Part shown: one piece after another, positions 52,753 to 62,959 of the stretch
How the letters are laid out: every line of letters begins with the position of its first letter
How positions within the stretch are numbered: position 1 is the stretch's first letter
Source of the DNA: CAWJAP01 sp963834365
GTDB taxonomy: Bacteria > Acidobacteriota > Vicinamibacteria > Vicinamibacterales > Vicinamibacteraceae
Length of the DNA: 64,000 nucleotides
Assembly: GCA_963834365.1 (NCBI GenBank)
Contig: CAWIBS010000029.1
Coordinates: forward strand, 310,001 to 374,000
Direction of reading: 5' to 3'
Translations under genes and position numbers: made by a program
The notes under the pieces: generated by a model
Told to the model about the DNA's origin: nothing
Seen by the model: the letters and a program-made list of their open reading frames with translations, nothing else
Databases searched by the model: none

Positions 52753-52855
52753 AGACCGACGACCGTCTGACGACCAACGACCAACGACCAAAGACCGACG
52801 ACCAAAGACCAAAGACTAACGACCAAAGACCAACGACCAAAGACCAAAGACCGTC
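52753..52855. repeat. Long heptamer tandem tract, units ACGACCA / AAGACCA
   Basis: About 100 bases of 7-base units (ACGACCA, AAGACCA, AAGACTA, AAGACCG) with unit order varying, between glgX and the epimerase stop. On the minus strand the units read TGGTCGT and TGGTCTT, the same TGGTNNN family as 3952 and 43680. Confidence 0.9.
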
Positions 52856-52860
52856 CAGAC

Positions 52861-54224
52861 CTATCGTCCCAGACAGTGCCTGAGTGCGTCCTCGATCGCG
52901 CTGGCTCGAAACTGGTAGCCATCGGCCTCGAGCCGGGACGGCAGAACGTGCGCACCCGCGAGCGCGGTTTCATCGGCCATTTCGCGGCCCATCACCAGCC
53001 GCACACCGAAGGCCGGGACGGGCAGGACGGCCGGGCGTCCCAGCAGGCCGGCCAGCGTCCGCGCGAACGTCGTGTTGTCCACCGGCCGTGGACCGGTGAC
53101 GTTCACGGGCCCCTCCATGTGGCTGGCCTGCAGAAGGTGATGAAACGCTCCGACCACATCGTCCAGCCCAACCCAGCTCACCGGCTGACGTCCGGAGCCG
53201 ACCGGGCCGCCGAGTCCTGCCCTGAAGAGCGGAGCGAGCACGCGAAGCAGGCCGCCGGCGGGGGACAGCACGAGGCCGGTTCGCAGGTGGACGACGCGGA
53301 TTCCTGCGGCGCGGGCTGGTTGTGCGGCCGCCTCCCAGTCCCGGCAGGTGTCCGCGAGAAACCCGGTTCCGGGGCCGGACGCTTCAGTGAGGGGACCCGA
53401 CTGATGCCCGTAGTAGCCGATTGCCGACGAGCACAGAAACGCCGCCGGCCGCACGTCTTGCCCGGCGAGTGACTCGGCCAGCCGTCGCGTACCCGTCACC
53501 CGACTGTCGCGGATGGCGGCCTTGCGGGCACTCGTCCAGCGGCCGCCGGCGATGCTCGCACCGGCAAGATGGATGACGGCCTCGACCGGGGGCAGCGGAT
53601 CGAGCAGGCCGCGCGCCGGGTCCCAGCGCGCCGTCCCAGAGCCGGCCGACGATCCCCGCACGAGGCGAATGACCCGATGTCCGCCGGTCGTCAGAAACGT
53701 CGTCAGCGCCCGTCCGATGAGGCCGCTCGCGCCGGTCATCGCGACCGTGAGCCGAGGACGATCCTGGTATCGTCCATGCGTCGCCAGGTCGCCGCGCAGC
53801 ACGTCGTGGCGGTACCGGAACATCGTCGCGAGCCGCCGTTCGGTGACGAGCCGTCCGACCAACTGTCCCGCGGCGCCGCCAGGCGCGGCGTATCGATTCG
53901 ATCCTCGAGCCACGACAATCCGGCACCATCGGGTGTCGTCACGTGCGTATGGATCCACCGCGCGAACGGCCCGCGGATCAGCTCGTCCACGAAGTGGCGG
54001 CCCGGCAGGCAGTCGCGGTGCCGCGAGACCCAGTGCAGGCGCAGCGGGCCGACCGGCACCGACAACGTGACGCGCGCGCCGTCCTCGAGGCCCCCTGTTC
54101 GTGCGACCACGCGAACGTCGTCCCACGGCGGTGTCAGCCGCTCGAGCGCCCCCGCCCTCGCGTGCCACGCCCACACCTCGGCCGCGGAGGCCGGCATCTT
54201 CGAGCGGTAGATGAACTGGTCCAT
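52861..54224 (-). CDS. TIGR01777-type epimerase with N-terminal SRPBCC domain, frameshifted
   Basis: The C-terminal part is a SDR-like nucleotide sugar epimerase: MTGASGLIGRALTTFLTTGG, AVIHLAGASIAGGRWTSARK, LCSSAIGYYGHQSGP and GWVGLDDVVGAFHHL. The N-terminal 110 residues (MDQFIYRSKMPASAAEVWAW) form a SRPBCC (START-like) lipid/ligand-binding domain. At about 53892 one base is missing: DRID continues as YAAPGGAAGQLVGRLVTERR in the -1 frame. TIGR01777 proteins (SulA-like) are a mostly uncharacterised epimerase group related to cell division inhibitors. Repaired length is about 455. Confidence 0.86.
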
Positions 54225-54259
54225 GGTCTCGGTTCGATGCGGCAGGGTAGCATCGGCGG

Positions 54260-55312
54260 GTGCGTGTCGCCGACTTCGACTACCAGCTCCCGCGTGAGCT
54301 CATTGCTCAACAGCCACCGCCCGAGCGGGGGACGTCACGTCTGCTCGTGCTCGAGCGAGCCACCGGCCGGCTGACGCACGCGGCGATGCAGGACCTGCCC
54401 GACTGGCTGGTCCCTGGCGACCTGCTCGTCGTGAACGACACGAAGGTCTTTGCGGCGCGCCTGGCTGGCCGTCGCGTCCCGAGCGGCGGGCGCGTCGAGG
54501 TGCTGCTGCTCGAACCACGACCAGATCACAGCTGGGATGCGCTCGTGCATCCCGGTCAGAAGCTGAAGGTCGGCGCTCGCATCGTGCTGGAGGGGCCGGA
54601 GCCAGGAAGCCCTCGGATCGAAGGCGAGATTCTGACGCATCAGGCTTTTGGACGCCGGACCCTTCGGCTTCGCGCCGAGGACGGCGGCGATCTCGAAGCG
54701 GCTATCGATGCGATCGGACACGTGCCGCTTCCGCCATACATCGATCGGGGCGACGGTCCCGATGATCGCGAACGCTATCAGACGGTGTACGCCCGCGCGC
54801 GCGGCTCGGTCGCGGCGCCGACGGCGGGTCTGCACTTCAGCACGGCGCTGCTCGCACGGCTGGCGGCGCGTGGCGTCGCGAGGGCGGAGGTGACGCTGCA
54901 CGTCGGGTACGGGACATTCAAGCCCGTGCGGACCGACGACGTGGAGGAGCATGTCGTCGATCCCGAGCGGTACGTCATTCCGGTCGAGACGGCCGAGGTG
55001 ATCGCGCGGACGCAACAGGGTGGCGGCAGGATCGTGGCGGTGGGGACGACCACGACCCGGGCCCTCGAGGCGGCGTGGTCGAGCGGGCGCGTGCGGCCGG
55101 GGCCCGGCGTCGCCACTCTCTTCATTCATCCGGACGGGCACACGTTTCAGGCCGTCGATGCGCTGATCACGAACTTCCACCTGCCGCGGTCCTCGCTGCT
55201 GATGCTGGTGTGCGCCTTTGCCGGCCGGGAAACCGTGCTGCGCGCGTATCATGAGGCGGTCGTGGCCGGCTACCGGTTCTACAGCTACGGCGACGCGATG
55301 TTGATTGTGTGA
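54260..55312 (+). CDS. queA: S-adenosylmethionine:tRNA ribosyltransferase-isomerase QueA
   Basis: Builds epoxyqueuosine on tRNA from preQ1 and SAM. The protein (350 residues) opens with the family signature MRVADFDYQLPRELIAQQPP and LLVVNDTKVFAARLAGRR, and includes RYQTVYARARGSVAAPTAGL, FSTALLARLAARGVARAEV, VGYGTFKPVRTDDVEEH and TNFHLPRSSLLMLVCAFAG. GTG 54260 is the start. Divergent from the epimerase with 35 bases between starts. Confidence 0.96.
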   Translation: MRVADFDYQLPRELIAQQPPPERGTSRLLVLERATGRLTHAAMQDLPDWLVPGDLLVVNDTKVFAARLAGRRVPSGGRVEVLLLEPRPDHSWDALVHPGQKLKVGARIVLEGPEPGSPRIEGEILTHQAFGRRTLRLRAEDGGDLEAAIDAIGHVPLPPYIDRGDGPDDRERYQTVYARARGSVAAPTAGLHFSTALLARLAARGVARAEVTLHVGYGTFKPVRTDDVEEHVVDPERYVIPVETAEVIARTQQGGGRIVAVGTTTTRALEAAWSSGRVRPGPGVATLFIHPDGHTFQAVDALITNFHLPRSSLLMLVCAFAGRETVLRAYHEAVVAGYRFYSYGDAMLIV

Positions 55313-55315
55313 GAT

Positions 55316-55394
55316 CAGGCTACGGGCTTCAGGCTGCGGGCTACAGGAAGATCCGCCCGTGTGGGCCGTAGCCCGTAGCCCGTAGCCCGTAGCC
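55316..55394. repeat. Inverted heptamer tract (CGGGCTA then CGTAGCC) after queA
   Basis: Left half: CAGGCTACGGGCTTCAGGCT then GCGGGCTACAGG; right half: GTAGCCCGTAGCCCGTAGCC repeated. The halves are complementary and can pair around a 20-base loop, giving a long imperfect stem, followed by GGCATTTTTATT, so a terminator-like function for queA is plausible. Confidence 0.75.
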
Positions 55395-55421
55395 GGCATT
55401 TTTATTCACGGAGGAGTTCCC

Positions 55422-55808
55422 GTGACGAGTCGATGGTCGATGTTTGCGGCAGGAGTGCTCGCCGGCGGCGCGATCACGTCGCTGGCGTGGTCGGGCGCGC
55501 TCCAGGCCATGGGCCTCGTGCAGCCGGTCAAGTCGGAGGACGCGAAGGTCGTGCTCGAGAACGACAAGGTGCGGGTCCGCGACGTGACCTTCGCACCCGG
55601 CGTGACTTACCCGATGCATACGCACAAGTGGGCCCATGTGGGTGTCATCATCCAGGGCGGCACGCTCGTGCTCACCGGGCCCGACGGGAAGGCCGAGACG
55701 CTGCAGCTCGCCCCGGGCGGAGCGGGCTATCGCGAGGCCAACGTCACGCACGCCGGCAGCAATCCTGGCAAGACGCCCGTGCGGGTGATCGAAGTCGAGG
55801 TCAAGTAA
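55422..55808 (+). CDS. Small cupin-domain protein with N-terminal signal/anchor
   Basis: 128 residues from GTG 55422. A hydrophobic N-terminal segment (MFAAGVLAGGAITSLAWSGA) suggests a signal peptide or anchor. The cupin core has YPMHTHKWAHVGVIIQGGTL with metal-ligand histidines and GYREANVTHAGSNPGKT, a typical double-stranded beta-helix pattern. Function unknown; similar exported cupins are often annotated generically. Confidence 0.85.
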   Translation: MTSRWSMFAAGVLAGGAITSLAWSGALQAMGLVQPVKSEDAKVVLENDKVRVRDVTFAPGVTYPMHTHKWAHVGVIIQGGTLVLTGPDGKAETLQLAPGGAGYREANVTHAGSNPGKTPVRVIEVEVK

Positions 55809-55843
55809 CCGCCGCTAGAGCGGGTGGCAGCATCGGGTTTTCC

Positions 55844-55871
55844 TGTAGCCCGTAGCCCGTAGCCCGTAGCC
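55844..55871. repeat. Heptamer tandem tract CGTAGCC
   Basis: GTAGCC-CGTAGCC-CGTAGCC-CGTAGCC, four units, between the cupin gene and the DHS-like gene. Same word as the right half of 55316-55394 and, reversed, 50283-50304. Confidence 0.85.
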
Positions 55872-55893
55872 TCTTGCGCCTTAGCACGACAGC

Positions 55894-56828
55894 ATGAAGC
55901 TCCCCTACCGCGAATTCGACCTCTCGGGCGTCCTCAGCTATCCGCTCGCGCTGCGGACCAGCAAGGCCAGGGTGGACGACTTCGCGCGAGTGCCGCCGGC
56001 CGGGCTCGGCCGGTTCGTCGAGTCGTTGCCCGACATGCTCGGCGGCGCGGACTTCAAGGCCGTCGTCGCGGCGATGCGCGCGGCTCGTGACGGCGGCCGG
56101 GCGCTCGTCTGGGGCCTCGGCGCGCATGTCATCAAGACCGGCCTGGCGCCCGTGCTCATCGATTTGATCGAACGCGGCTTCGTGTCGGCCGTGGCCCTCA
56201 ACGGCGCCGGGATCATCCACGACTTCGAGATCGCGCTCTCGGGCGCGACGTCCGAAGACGTGGATGAGTCGCTCGGACCCGGCAGGTTCGGGATGGCCGA
56301 CGAGACCGGCACGCTGCTCAACCAGGCAATCAACGAAGGCGTCGCCGATGGGCTCGGCCTCGGCCAGGCCGTCGGACAGTTTCTGGTACCGCCAGGCCGC
56401 CCCATGCCGACCGCAGCCTCTTGGTGCAGGCGGCGCACCATGGCATCCCGGTGACGGTGCACGTGGCGATCGGCACCGACATCATCCATATGCACCCGAC
56501 CGCCTCGGGCGCCGCGCTCGGCGAAGGCAGTCTTCGCGACTTCCGGTATTTCGTCTCGAACGTGGCGTGCCTGGAAGCCGGCGTCTACCTGAACTGCGGG
56601 TCGGCGGTCATCCTTCCGGAGGTGTTCCTGAAGGCCGTCGCGCTCGTCCGCAACCAGGGCATCCCCCTGACCGGGCTGACCACCGTCAACATCGACTTCC
56701 TGCGCATGTACCGACCCCTCACGAACGTCGTGACACGCCCGACCGCCGGAATCGGCAAGGGCTACTCGCTCACCGGGCATCACGAGCTCCTCATTCCGCT
56801 GCTCGCCGCGGCGCTCAGAGACGCCTGA
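55894..56828 (+). CDS. Deoxyhypusine-synthase-like protein of unknown function, frameshifted
   Basis: About 311 residues. The pattern ALVWGLGAHVIKTGLAPVLI followed by LNGAGIIHDFEIALSGATSE recalls deoxyhypusine-synthase-like proteins, which bind NAD and polyamines; bacterial relatives act in other polyamine reactions or are uncharacterised. The family assignment is tentative. In the C-terminal part GTDIIHMHPTASGAALGEGS and SNVACLEAGVYLNCGSAVIL are distinctive. Near 56400-56403 one C is missing from a C-run (CGCCCCATG): the first frame ends VPPGRP and continues HADRSLLVQAAHHGIPVTVH. ATG 55894 is used. It precedes the tRNA gene. Confidence 0.6.
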
Positions 56829-56944
56829 CCCTCGCTGAGCCCCGGACGCCATGAGCCCCGGGCCCCGGGCCACGGCCCTCCTGTATACTGACAATTCCGC
56901 ATTCGCGTCCCCGGCCGCGCCTGGGTGAGCGACGCGCCAAGCCT

Positions 56945-57021
56945 GCCGGAGTAGCTCAGGTGGTTAGAGCGAGCGTCTCATAAGCGCTAGGTCGGCGGTT
57001 CGAGTCCGCCCTCCGGCACCA
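56945..57021 (+). tRNA. tRNA with anticodon CAT (Met, or Ile2 with lysidine)
   Basis: A 77-base cloverleaf: acceptor GCCGGAG paired with CTCCGGC, D-arm TAGCTCAGGTGGTTAGAGC, anticodon loop CTCATAA, T-arm GGCGGTTCGAGTCCGCC, encoded CCA. It lacks the GGG/CCC anticodon stem of initiator tRNA. Elongator Met versus Ile2 cannot be decided; tilS, whose product acts on tRNA-Ile2(CAT), starts 46 bases downstream. Confidence 0.93.
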
Positions 57022-57066
57022 GTTCGCAGGGAGGAGCCTCGGGCCGACGCCGCGGCCGCCCTCGAC

Positions 57067-58208
57067 ATGTCGGTTCTGCCCCTGCTTGCCCGTCTCCATG
57101 ACACCGTTCACGCGCACGGCCTGATCACGGCCGGCGATCGCGTCATCGTCGCCGTGTCCGGTGGCGCCGATTCGACGGCTCTTGCGCATCTTCTGACGCG
57201 AGCGGCACCCGCCCTGTCCTGCAGCGTCGTGGGCCTCGCGCACCTCAACCACCAGCTGCGACCGTCGGCGGACGAGGACGAGGCCTTCTGCCGGCGGCTT
57301 GCGGCGGACCTGCAGGTGCCGATCGTCGCCGGTCGTGCCGATATCACGGAGGAGGCACGGCGCTTGCGGACCTCGATCGAGGACGCCGCCCGGTCCGTCC
57401 GATACGGGTTCCTGAACGACGCGGCAGCCCGGCTCGGCGCCAGCCGCATCGGCGTCGCGCACACGATGAACGACCAGGCCGAGACGGTCCTGCTGCGCCT
57501 CCTGCGCGGCGCCGGCACGACCGGCCTCGCCGCCATTCATCCGCGGGCCGGGGCGGTCATCAGACCACTGCTCGGTGCGCGGCGGTCCGAGGTCGAGCGA
57601 TTTCTCACGGCGGAAGGCGTGCCTTGGCGGGAGGATCCGACGAATCGGGACGTGAGCATCCCGCGCAACTGGGTCCGCCACGAGCTCCTGCCGCGGCTGG
57701 CTGCCCACGCCGGTGACAGCGTGGTGGATGTGCTGGCGCGCCAGGCAGCCCTGTTTCTCGAGGATTCCGAGTGCCTGGAGGCCCAGGCGACCGAAATCGC
57801 GCGTCGCCTCGTCTTAACAGAAGACGGCCGACGCGAGATTGAGGTGGCGGCCCTCGCGCGACTGGCGCCGGCCCTCCGCAGACGTGTCGTGCTCGGTGCG
57901 CTGCGGGCGTCAGCGAGCACCCGGTTCGTCGGGCTGGCGCAGGTCGATTCGGTCCTGCGCCTGATCGCTTCCGGCGAAGCGGAGGTGGCGAAGCCGAGAG
58001 CCGTCGATCTGCCGGGACAGCGGGTCGAGATCGACGGCAATCGCCTCCTGTTCCGGCAAGCGGCGCCGGATCCGGGCCGGCGCGGCCGCCGGCGCGGACG
58101 ACCCGGCGCCCGGCTCGAGGGGACCGGCGACGATTTATCCTCCGGCGGCGATGAGAACGCCCCTGGAGGTGCTACTGTAAAGGGTCACGCTCCTAAGGGA
58201 GGCCGAGG

Positions 58209-58212
<4 letters not shown>
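57067..58212 (+). CDS. tilS: tRNA(Ile)-lysidine synthase TilS
   Basis: 381 residues. The PP-loop ATPase motif VIVAVSGGADSTALAHLLTR is at residues 26-45, with LAHLNHQLRPSADEDEAFC, RSVRYGFLNDAAARLGASRI and the AHTMNDQAETVLLRLLRGAG block. It modifies C34 of tRNA-Ile2(CAT) to lysidine so that AUA is read as Ile. The C-terminal tail is Arg/Gly-rich and low in complexity. The stop overlaps the ftsH TTG by four bases (TTGA). Confidence 0.96.
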
Positions 58213-60123
<1,911 letters not shown>

Positions 60124-60148
60124 AGACGGGGACGGGAGCCCCCCTTGC

Positions 60149-60195
60149 AACGGGGACGGGAGCCCTTCGGCCGTCTGAGGGCTCCCGTCCCCGTT
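60149..60195 (+). terminator. 18-bp perfect hairpin terminator after ftsH
   Basis: The 18 bases 60149-60166 are the exact reverse complement of 60178-60195, with an 11-base loop (60167-60177). A direct copy of the left arm lies at 60125-60142. Short T runs follow (TTTTG). It lies between ftsH and folP. Confidence 0.85.
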
Positions 60196-60207
60196 TTGCC
60201 CCGTTTT

Positions 60208-61077
60208 GTGACTCGCCGGCCCTACTGCCTCCCTCTGCCCAACGGCGCGGCCCTCGACCTCGGGCCACGTACGCTGGTCATGGGCATCCTCAACGTCACC
60301 CCCGACTCCTTCGCGGACGGCGGCCTGCACTTCGACAGCGGCCGTGCCGTGGCCGCGGGCCTCGCGATGGCCGAGGCGGGCGCGGACATCATCGATGTCG
60401 GCGGAGAGTCCACGCGCCCGGGCGCCGCAGTGGTTCCAGCCGACGAGGAGAGCCGGCGGGTCCTGCCCGTGATTGAGGCGCTCGCGCGGCAGACGCCGGT
60501 CCCCATCTCCGCAGATACCTACAAGGCCGAGGTCGCGCGGGCCGCGCTCGGGTCCGGGGCGCTGCTGATCAACGACATCAGCGGCCTCCAGTACGACCCG
60601 CTGCTCGCGTCGGTCGCGGCGGAGGGCCGCGCCGGGCTGGTCCTCATGCACACGCGCGGGCGTCCGGCCGAGATGTATGCGCAGGCCAGCTATGGCGACG
60701 TGATCGAGGACGTGGCCGCCGAGTTGCGCGCCGGCATCGAGCGGGCCCTGGCAGCCGGCGTCGCCCATGAGTGCCTCGTCATCGACCCGGGGATCGGCTT
60801 TGCCAAGCGCGCCGCGCACAGCCTGACCCTCCTGGCCCGGCTCGACGATCCCGCCCTCGTGGCCCTCGACTGTCCGGTTCTGTCCGGGCCTTCGCGCAAG
60901 TCCTTCCTCCTGGCTGCGCTTGGCGACTGTCAGCCGGCCGGCCGTGACTGGGGCACGGCCGCGGCCATCACCGCCTCCATCCTCCACGGCGCCCACATCG
61001 TCCGGGTCCATGCCGTGCGCGAAATGGTGCAGGTTGCCCGGGTCGCCGATGCCATTCTGGCCGCGGCGCCGGCTTGA
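60208..61077 (+). CDS. folP: Dihydropteroate synthase
   Basis: Joins pABA and DHPP in folate synthesis. GTG 60208 (VTRRPYCLPLPNGAALDLGP) is chosen because the frame upstream is inside the terminator hairpin. The family signature MGILNVTPDSFADGG, GADIIDVGGESTRPGAAVV, LLINDISGLQYDPLLA, LVLMHTRGRPAEMYA and PGIGFAKRAAHSLTLLARLD are clear. Length 289. It sits between ftsH and cdaA, a common Acidobacteriota and Gram-positive arrangement. Confidence 0.95.
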   Translation: MTRRPYCLPLPNGAALDLGPRTLVMGILNVTPDSFADGGLHFDSGRAVAAGLAMAEAGADIIDVGGESTRPGAAVVPADEESRRVLPVIEALARQTPVPISADTYKAEVARAALGSGALLINDISGLQYDPLLASVAAEGRAGLVLMHTRGRPAEMYAQASYGDVIEDVAAELRAGIERALAAGVAHECLVIDPGIGFAKRAAHSLTLLARLDDPALVALDCPVLSGPSRKSFLLAALGDCQPAGRDWGTAAAITASILHGAHIVRVHAVREMVQVARVADAILAAAPA

Positions 61078-61182
61078 ACCAGTTACCAGTTACCAGGGAC
61101 CAGTTACCAGGGACCAGCGACCAGCTGCCACTGCTCCCGAACTGCGCTCCCGCTCGTCGCTGGTCATTGGTAGCCGGTCGCT
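61078..61182. repeat. Inverted heptamer tract (ACCAGTT then TGGTCAT/CTGGTC)
   Basis: Left half, starting at the folP stop: ACCAGTT, ACCAGTT, ACCAGGG, ACCAGTT, ACCAGGG, ACCAGCG, ACCAGCT. Right half (61156-61182): CGCTGG, TCATTGG, TAGCCGG, TCGCTG. The halves are mutually complementary in pattern and could form a cruciform or terminator-like stem between folP and cdaA. Confidence 0.8.
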
Positions 61183-61204
61183 GCTCTCTGTAGAATGCCG
61201 GGCA

Positions 61205-62029
61205 ATGCTCGATGTACTGAGCGCGCTCGCTCCGAAGACGGCGGTGACCTGGTGGGATGTCGTCGACATCCTGCTGGTGGCCGTGCTCGTCTACGAGTTC
61301 CTGAAGCTGATTCGAGGGACCCGCGCGGCCCAGATGGCCGTCTCGTCTGGCGTCATCGTCCTGCTGTACTTCGCATCGACGGCAGTCCCGCTTCAGACCG
61401 TCAACTGGCTGATTCGCAACATGGTGGGGTACGTGGTGTTCGCGGCCATCGTGCTCTTCCAGTCCGACATCCGCCGGGCGCTGGCGCACTTCGGGCGCGC
61501 GCCGTTCTTCCGGATTCTCGCGCGGTCGGACACCGATGCCGAGACGATCGAGGAAGTCGTGGTCGCGGCGAGCGCGCTCGCCCAGCGGCGGCAGGGCGCG
61601 CTCGTCGTGCTCGAGCGTGAGATCGGCCTGCGGAACTACATCGAGAGCGGGATTCCGCTCGATGCCGAGGTGACCTACGACCTGCTCGTGAGCATCTTCC
61701 AGCCGTCGGCGCCGCTCCACGACGGGGCCGTCATCATCCAGGAAGGTCGGGTCGCGGCGGCCTCGTGCTTCCTGCCGCTGACCGTGCAGCCCGCCCTCAG
61801 CCGCGAACTGGGGACCCGGCATCGCGCCGCCATCGGGCTCACCGAGGAGAACGACGCCGTGGCGGTGGTGGTGTCCGAGGAGACCGGGTTGGTGTCGCTC
61901 GCGCTCGACGGCGGCATCGAGCGGGGGCTCAACGCGGACCAGTTGCGCGCACGGCTCAAGGCGCTCGTCGTGCAGCGGCGGTCCAGCGACAAACGGTCCG
62001 CCGCGCTCCCGGCCACCCCGAGAATGTGA
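61205..62029 (+). CDS. cdaA: Diadenylate cyclase CdaA (c-di-AMP synthase)
   Basis: 274 residues. Two or three N-terminal transmembrane helices (ILLVAVLVYEFLKLIRGTRA, MAVSSGVIVLLYFASTAVPL) precede the DAC domain with catalytic DGA in SAPLHDGAVIIQEGRVAAA and RHR in ELGTRHRAAIGLTEENDAV. It makes c-di-AMP from two ATP. ATG 61205 follows the inverted heptamer tract at 23 bases. Its TGA (62027-62029) overlaps the cdaR ATG by one base (TGATG). Confidence 0.95.
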   Translation: MLDVLSALAPKTAVTWWDVVDILLVAVLVYEFLKLIRGTRAAQMAVSSGVIVLLYFASTAVPLQTVNWLIRNMVGYVVFAAIVLFQSDIRRALAHFGRAPFFRILARSDTDAETIEEVVVAASALAQRRQGALVVLEREIGLRNYIESGIPLDAEVTYDLLVSIFQPSAPLHDGAVIIQEGRVAAASCFLPLTVQPALSRELGTRHRAAIGLTEENDAVAVVVSEETGLVSLALDGGIERGLNADQLRARLKALVVQRRSSDKRSAALPATPRM

Positions 62030-62937
62030 TGGCGTACCATCCGTTCCGCCACCTCGGGCTCAAGGTCCTGTCCATTGCGTTCGCGGTCGCGCTGTGGCTG
62101 AGCGTCGGCGACCAGCGGGCCGTGGAGCGGAACATGCGGGTCCCGCTCGAGTTCCACAACCTGCCGACGGGGCTCGAGCTCGTGGACAGCCCGCCCGAAT
62201 CGGTCGAAGTGCGACTCCGGGGTCCCCTGAGCTCCCTGGGGCGCCTCCCTCCTGGTGAAGTGGTGGCGGTCCTGGACCTGCAGTCCGCACGTTCCGGCAC
62301 GAGGCTGTTCAATCTGATCGCCGAGCACGTGCGTGTGCCCTACGGCGTTCAGGTTTCGCAGATCACCCCCTCCTCGGTATCGCTGGCGTTCGAGGCGATG
62401 TTGACCAAGATCGTGCCGATCGTGCCGGCCGTGGACGGCGACCCGGCCTCGGGATACAGTGTGGGGCGTATCAGCTCGGATCCTGCCGTCGTCACGATTG
62501 CCGGTCCGATCAGCCAGGTCAATCTGGTCAAGCAGGCGACCACGGAGCCATTGTCGGTGGCCCGTGCAGCGGCCACGGTGGTCGATCGCGTCACGGTGGG
62601 CGTGACGAACGACAACGTGCGGCTCGAGACGCCGCAGGTGGCGACGGTGACGGTCGAGATCGTGCCGACCGCCGTCGAGCGCCGCGTGACCGACGTGCAG
62701 GTGGCGACGCGCAATGCCACGGCAGGGCGGACCGTGCAGGTGAGCCCGCAGACGATCTCGGCGATCGTCCGGGGACCCACCGGGGTGGTGGACGCCAGCC
62801 TCTCCCTGCAGGCGTTCGTGGACTTGACGGGTCTGCGGCCCGGGCGGGCGGAGGCTCTCCCGGTGCGCTTCGATCCCGTGGACAGCGTGGTCATCCTGCG
62901 CGTCGAGCCAGAGACCGTGCAGGTGCGAATCCGGTGA
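62029..62937 (+). CDS. cdaR: YbbR-domain protein (CdaA regulator)
   Basis: 302 residues. An N-terminal anchor (HLGLKVLSIAFAVALWLSVG) is followed by three YbbR-like repeats of about 80 residues each, for example VPLEFHNLPTGLELVDSPPE, IVPAVDGDPASGYSVGRISS and RNATAGRTVQVSPQTISAIV. In other bacteria the cdaA-ybbR-glmM unit links c-di-AMP to cell wall precursor supply. ATG 62029 overlaps cdaA. Confidence 0.93.
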   Translation: MAYHPFRHLGLKVLSIAFAVALWLSVGDQRAVERNMRVPLEFHNLPTGLELVDSPPESVEVRLRGPLSSLGRLPPGEVVAVLDLQSARSGTRLFNLIAEHVRVPYGVQVSQITPSSVSLAFEAMLTKIVPIVPAVDGDPASGYSVGRISSDPAVVTIAGPISQVNLVKQATTEPLSVARAAATVVDRVTVGVTNDNVRLETPQVATVTVEIVPTAVERRVTDVQVATRNATAGRTVQVSPQTISAIVRGPTGVVDASLSLQAFVDLTGLRPGRAEALPVRFDPVDSVVILRVEPETVQVRIR

Positions 62938-62959
62938 CCGTCAGCGATCGCCACCCGCG

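Noticed and set aside
52753..52855. Possible CRISPR array because of regular short repeats
   Set aside because: The units are 7 bases and contiguous; there are no spacers of 25-40 bases and no cas genes.
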